The notes beneath the pieces were generated by a model that worked only from the letters and a program-made list of their open reading frames with translations, did not search any database and was not told the origin of the DNA. A stretch of 64,000 nt of DNA from Neoaquamicrobium microcysteis (GTDB lineage Bacteria; Pseudomonadota; Alphaproteobacteria; Rhizobiales; Rhizobiaceae): the NCBI RefSeq assembly GCF_008180155.1, contig NZ_VSZS01000064.1, forward strand, positions 287,675 to 351,674, given 5' to 3'. Of this stretch, positions 62,281 through 64,000 are shown piece by piece. The translations under genes and the position numbers were made by a program. Position 1 is the stretch's first letter. The number at the start of each line of letters is the position of its first letter.

Positions 62281-63006
62281 CTAGCCGACGCGCTTTCTGG
62301 CCAACGCCATGAGCGTCCAGCCGAGGCCAAGCCGTTCCTTGAACTCCTCGAAGCGGTCGCCCAGAAGCGCCCGCACCGGCCGATTGAGCAGGCGCGAATT
62401 CACCAGCCTCATCGGGCCGCGATTGGCGCGCGGCGTCACGGACTTCAGCTCGATCACATCGAAGCGCGGAATGAGCAGCGAGCGCAGTTCCTCTGCATCC
62501 ACCCATCGCCTTATCTGGCCGGCGCCAGGAGGGCTGATGCGGTTGTGGCGCTCCAGCACCGGGCGGTTCTGGGTCGCCAGCATCAGCAGGCCGCCCGGTT
62601 TCAGCAGTTCAGCGATCCTGGCGACGAAGCCGGGCTGGTCGGCGACATGCGCCAGAACCTCGAGCGTCACCACCACGTCGTAGCGTTCCCTCTCGAGTTC
62701 GAGGCTCATGAAATCGCCGGCCACGAAGCGGCAATCGGGAAAGCGCTGCTGTGCGCCGTCGATCTGCCGGGCCGACAGGTCTGTCCCGGTCACCTGGCCG
62801 AACGGGCGCAACTGAGGGCAGAACCACCCTGCCCCGCACCCCACCTCCAGAATGTCGAGATCGCTCGCGCCCAATTCCCGCAGCCAGCCGGTGATGACCC
62901 GCGCCTGCCGGAGTGAAATTTCCTCGTTGCCCTTGCCGATCGCTTCGACGGCCCATCTGTTCCAGAACGCTTCTTGGAGTGGGATCGGGGGGTGGGCGCT
63001 TGCCAT
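62281..63006 (-). CDS. SAM-dependent class I methyltransferase (UbiG-like)
   Basis: A 241-residue methyltransferase with motif I ILEVGCGAGWF, GTDLSARQID, VAGDFMSLEL and the post-II YDVVVTLEVLAHVADQP. The small C-terminal part includes LMLATQNRPVLERHNR. Probably O- or N-methylates a sugar of the EPS, judged by context only. The ATG at 63006 is chosen by homology length; ATG 63072 is an in-frame alternative. No strong ribosome site precedes either. Ends 4 bp from the convergent glycosidase gene. Confidence 0.87.
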   Translation of the reverse strand: MASAHPPIPLQEAFWNRWAVEAIGKGNEEISLRQARVITGWLRELGASDLDILEVGCGAGWFCPQLRPFGQVTGTDLSARQIDGAQQRFPDCRFVAGDFMSLELERERYDVVVTLEVLAHVADQPGFVARIAELLKPGGLLMLATQNRPVLERHNRISPPGAGQIRRWVDAEELRSLLIPRFDVIELKSVTPRANRGPMRLVNSRLLNRPVRALLGDRFEEFKERLGLGWTLMALARKRVG

Positions 63007-63236
63007 GGCGGTCTTACCGGTTTCAATCGTTGCCAGTCTGAAACGCAAGCGCCCGCTCGCGAAGCGCTCCATTCGAGGCTTCACCGGGGCAGGGCAGGCG
63101 CAAAAGGGTGGAGCACACACCCATTTGGTGGAGTCGAGGCGCAGCCCGCCCGCCTTCTCATCCGATCGAGCATATCGCCTTGCAGAGCGCGAACCGCCTA
63201 GCCTGCAACGACTTCAACCTGCAGGGGCGGAAAACC

Positions 63237-63932
63237 ATGCGCGTACTCGTGACCGGTCACAAGGGCTATCTCGGTTCGGTAATGGTGCCGCGCCTGATCG
63301 AAAGCGGGCATCAGGTCACGGGGCTCGACAGCGATCTCTACGAGCGGTGCACTTATGACTGCGAACTGAAGCAGACGTGGGTGCCGCACATCCGCAAGGA
63401 CGTGCGCGACGTCGAACCGCGCGATTTCGAGGGACAGGATGCCGTCATCCACCTAGCTGCCCTGTCCAACGATCCGCTCAGCAATCTCAATACGGAGATC
63501 ACCTACGACATCAACCATCGGGGCAGCGTCCGTGTCGCACGCATGGCAAAGGCGGCCGGCGTCAAGCGGTTCCTGTTTGCCTCGTCGTGCAGCAATTACG
63601 GGCAGTCCAGCGCCGAACTCATCGACGAGACCGGTTCGCTAGCCCCGGTGACAGCCTATGGGCGTTCCAAGGTCATGGCAGAGCGCGACATCGCCCCTCT
63701 GGCCGACGACAGCTTCTGTCCGGTCTTCTTCCGACCGGCCACCGCCTACGGGCTTTCGCCGCGTATTCGCTTCGACATCGTGCTCAACAACCTCGTCGCC
63801 GGCGCGGTGTCCGACGGGCGCATCCACATGAAGTCCGACGGCACGCCCTGGCGGCCGATCGTCCACGCCGAGGATATCGCCAGAGCGTTCTGTCCGGCGT
63901 CAGCACTGATGGGACCAAATCGGCTTAACTGA
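63237..63932 (+). pseudogene. NAD-dependent sugar epimerase/dehydratase, 3' end lost to an insertion
   Basis: 231 codons of an extended [17 protein letters not shown] (NAD site), HLAALSNDP, the Ser strand FASSCSNYG, catalytic YGRSK and [12 protein letters not shown]. Intact relatives run to about 320-330 residues. Normal sequence continues to [11 protein letters not shown] (codon ending about 63890), then changes to [13 protein letters not shown] and a stop. At that point the DNA reads TGTCCGGCG, the likely left end of an IS element. The C-terminal substrate-binding third is therefore missing and the product is probably inactive. Confidence 0.85.
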
Positions 63933-64000
63933 GAACGGAGGATTTCTGGTTCATCGTAGCCTTTCAAAGGAGCGAAGATGAGACAGAAATCCGGAACCGG
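63891..64000 (+). mobile_element. Left end of an IS3-like insertion sequence (partial)
   Basis: From 63891 the sequence no longer encodes epimerase. It begins with TG, as IS3-family ends do, followed by a roughly 85-bp leader and a transposase-type gene start at 63978 whose first residues match orfA proteins of IS3-family elements. The element continues past the window edge, so the right end and the target duplication cannot be seen. Confidence 0.7.
63978..64000 (+). CDS. IS3-family transposase orfA, first codons only
   Basis: ATG at 63978 preceded by AAAGGAG at 5 nt. The eight visible residues (MRQKSGTG) match the N-terminus remembered for IS3-family OrfA proteins in rhizobia. The rest lies outside the window. 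Confidence 0.6.

Noticed and set aside
1..64000. CRISPR arrays, tRNA/rRNA genes, prophage genes
   Set aside because: No regularly spaced repeats, cloverleaf-like sequences or phage structural genes were recognised by eye.

Overview
The window is GC-rich, gene-dense DNA that reads as a chromosome segment of an alphaproteobacterium, most likely Hyphomicrobiales (Mesorhizobium/Phyllobacteriaceae-like). The grounds are several ABC uptake operons with attached CoA-dependent catabolic genes, HWE-family histidine kinase, DUF6894 protein, ExoF-like exporter, short ATGA/GTGA gene overlaps and several non-ATG starts. No rRNA, tRNA or CRISPR array was seen.

Positions 1-8.7 kb: the last codons of a RidA-family gene, then a minus-strand operon for a peptide/opine-type ABC importer. 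It runs from the binding protein through a permease, a fused permease-ATPase and a second ATPase to an alpha/beta hydrolase and a class III CoA-transferase. A divergent GntR/UTRA regulator and a candidate operator lie upstream. Positions 8.7-19.3 kb: a minus-strand operon for a ribose-type (CUT2) importer with two permeases, one of them fused to a C-terminal six-bladed-propeller (SMP-30/strictosidine-synthase-like) domain. It also holds a second free propeller protein, one tandem-NBD ATPase and an acyl-CoA synthetase fused to a crotonase domain. A divergent AraC regulator sits upstream. Positions 19.3-33.3 kb: a complete branched-chain-amino-acid-type transporter (binding protein, LivH, M, G, F) next to an SDR, a TetR regulator, thiolase, acyl-CoA ligase, carboxylesterase and a divergent FadE-type acyl-CoA dehydrogenase. 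Together these look like uptake, ester cleavage, CoA activation and beta-oxidation of an ester or acid.

Positions 33.3-40.6 kb form a regulatory and surface block: an HWE kinase with a degenerate receiver overlapping a double-domain KaiC-like ATPase, a DUF6894 protein, an exosortase with an accessory protein and a tiny 73-residue sorting-signal protein, a Crp/Fnr regulator and a LuxR-type regulator with an atypical receiver.

Positions 40.6-64 kb are an exopolysaccharide locus. It contains a Wzz/BY-kinase-like copolymerase with a degenerate P-loop, an ExoF-like exporter, GDP-fucose synthase, several GT4 and GT2 glycosyltransferases, a WecA/MraY-type priming transferase, polymerase, acetyltransferase, flippase, pyruvyltransferase, a GSAM-like aminotransferase, a secreted DUF4038 glycosidase-like protein, a methyltransferase and a sugar epimerase. 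The epimerase is cut short at about 63891 by the left end of an IS3-like insertion sequence that runs off the window. A short near-palindrome, CCCTATGGG, recurs in three intergenic regions of this locus.
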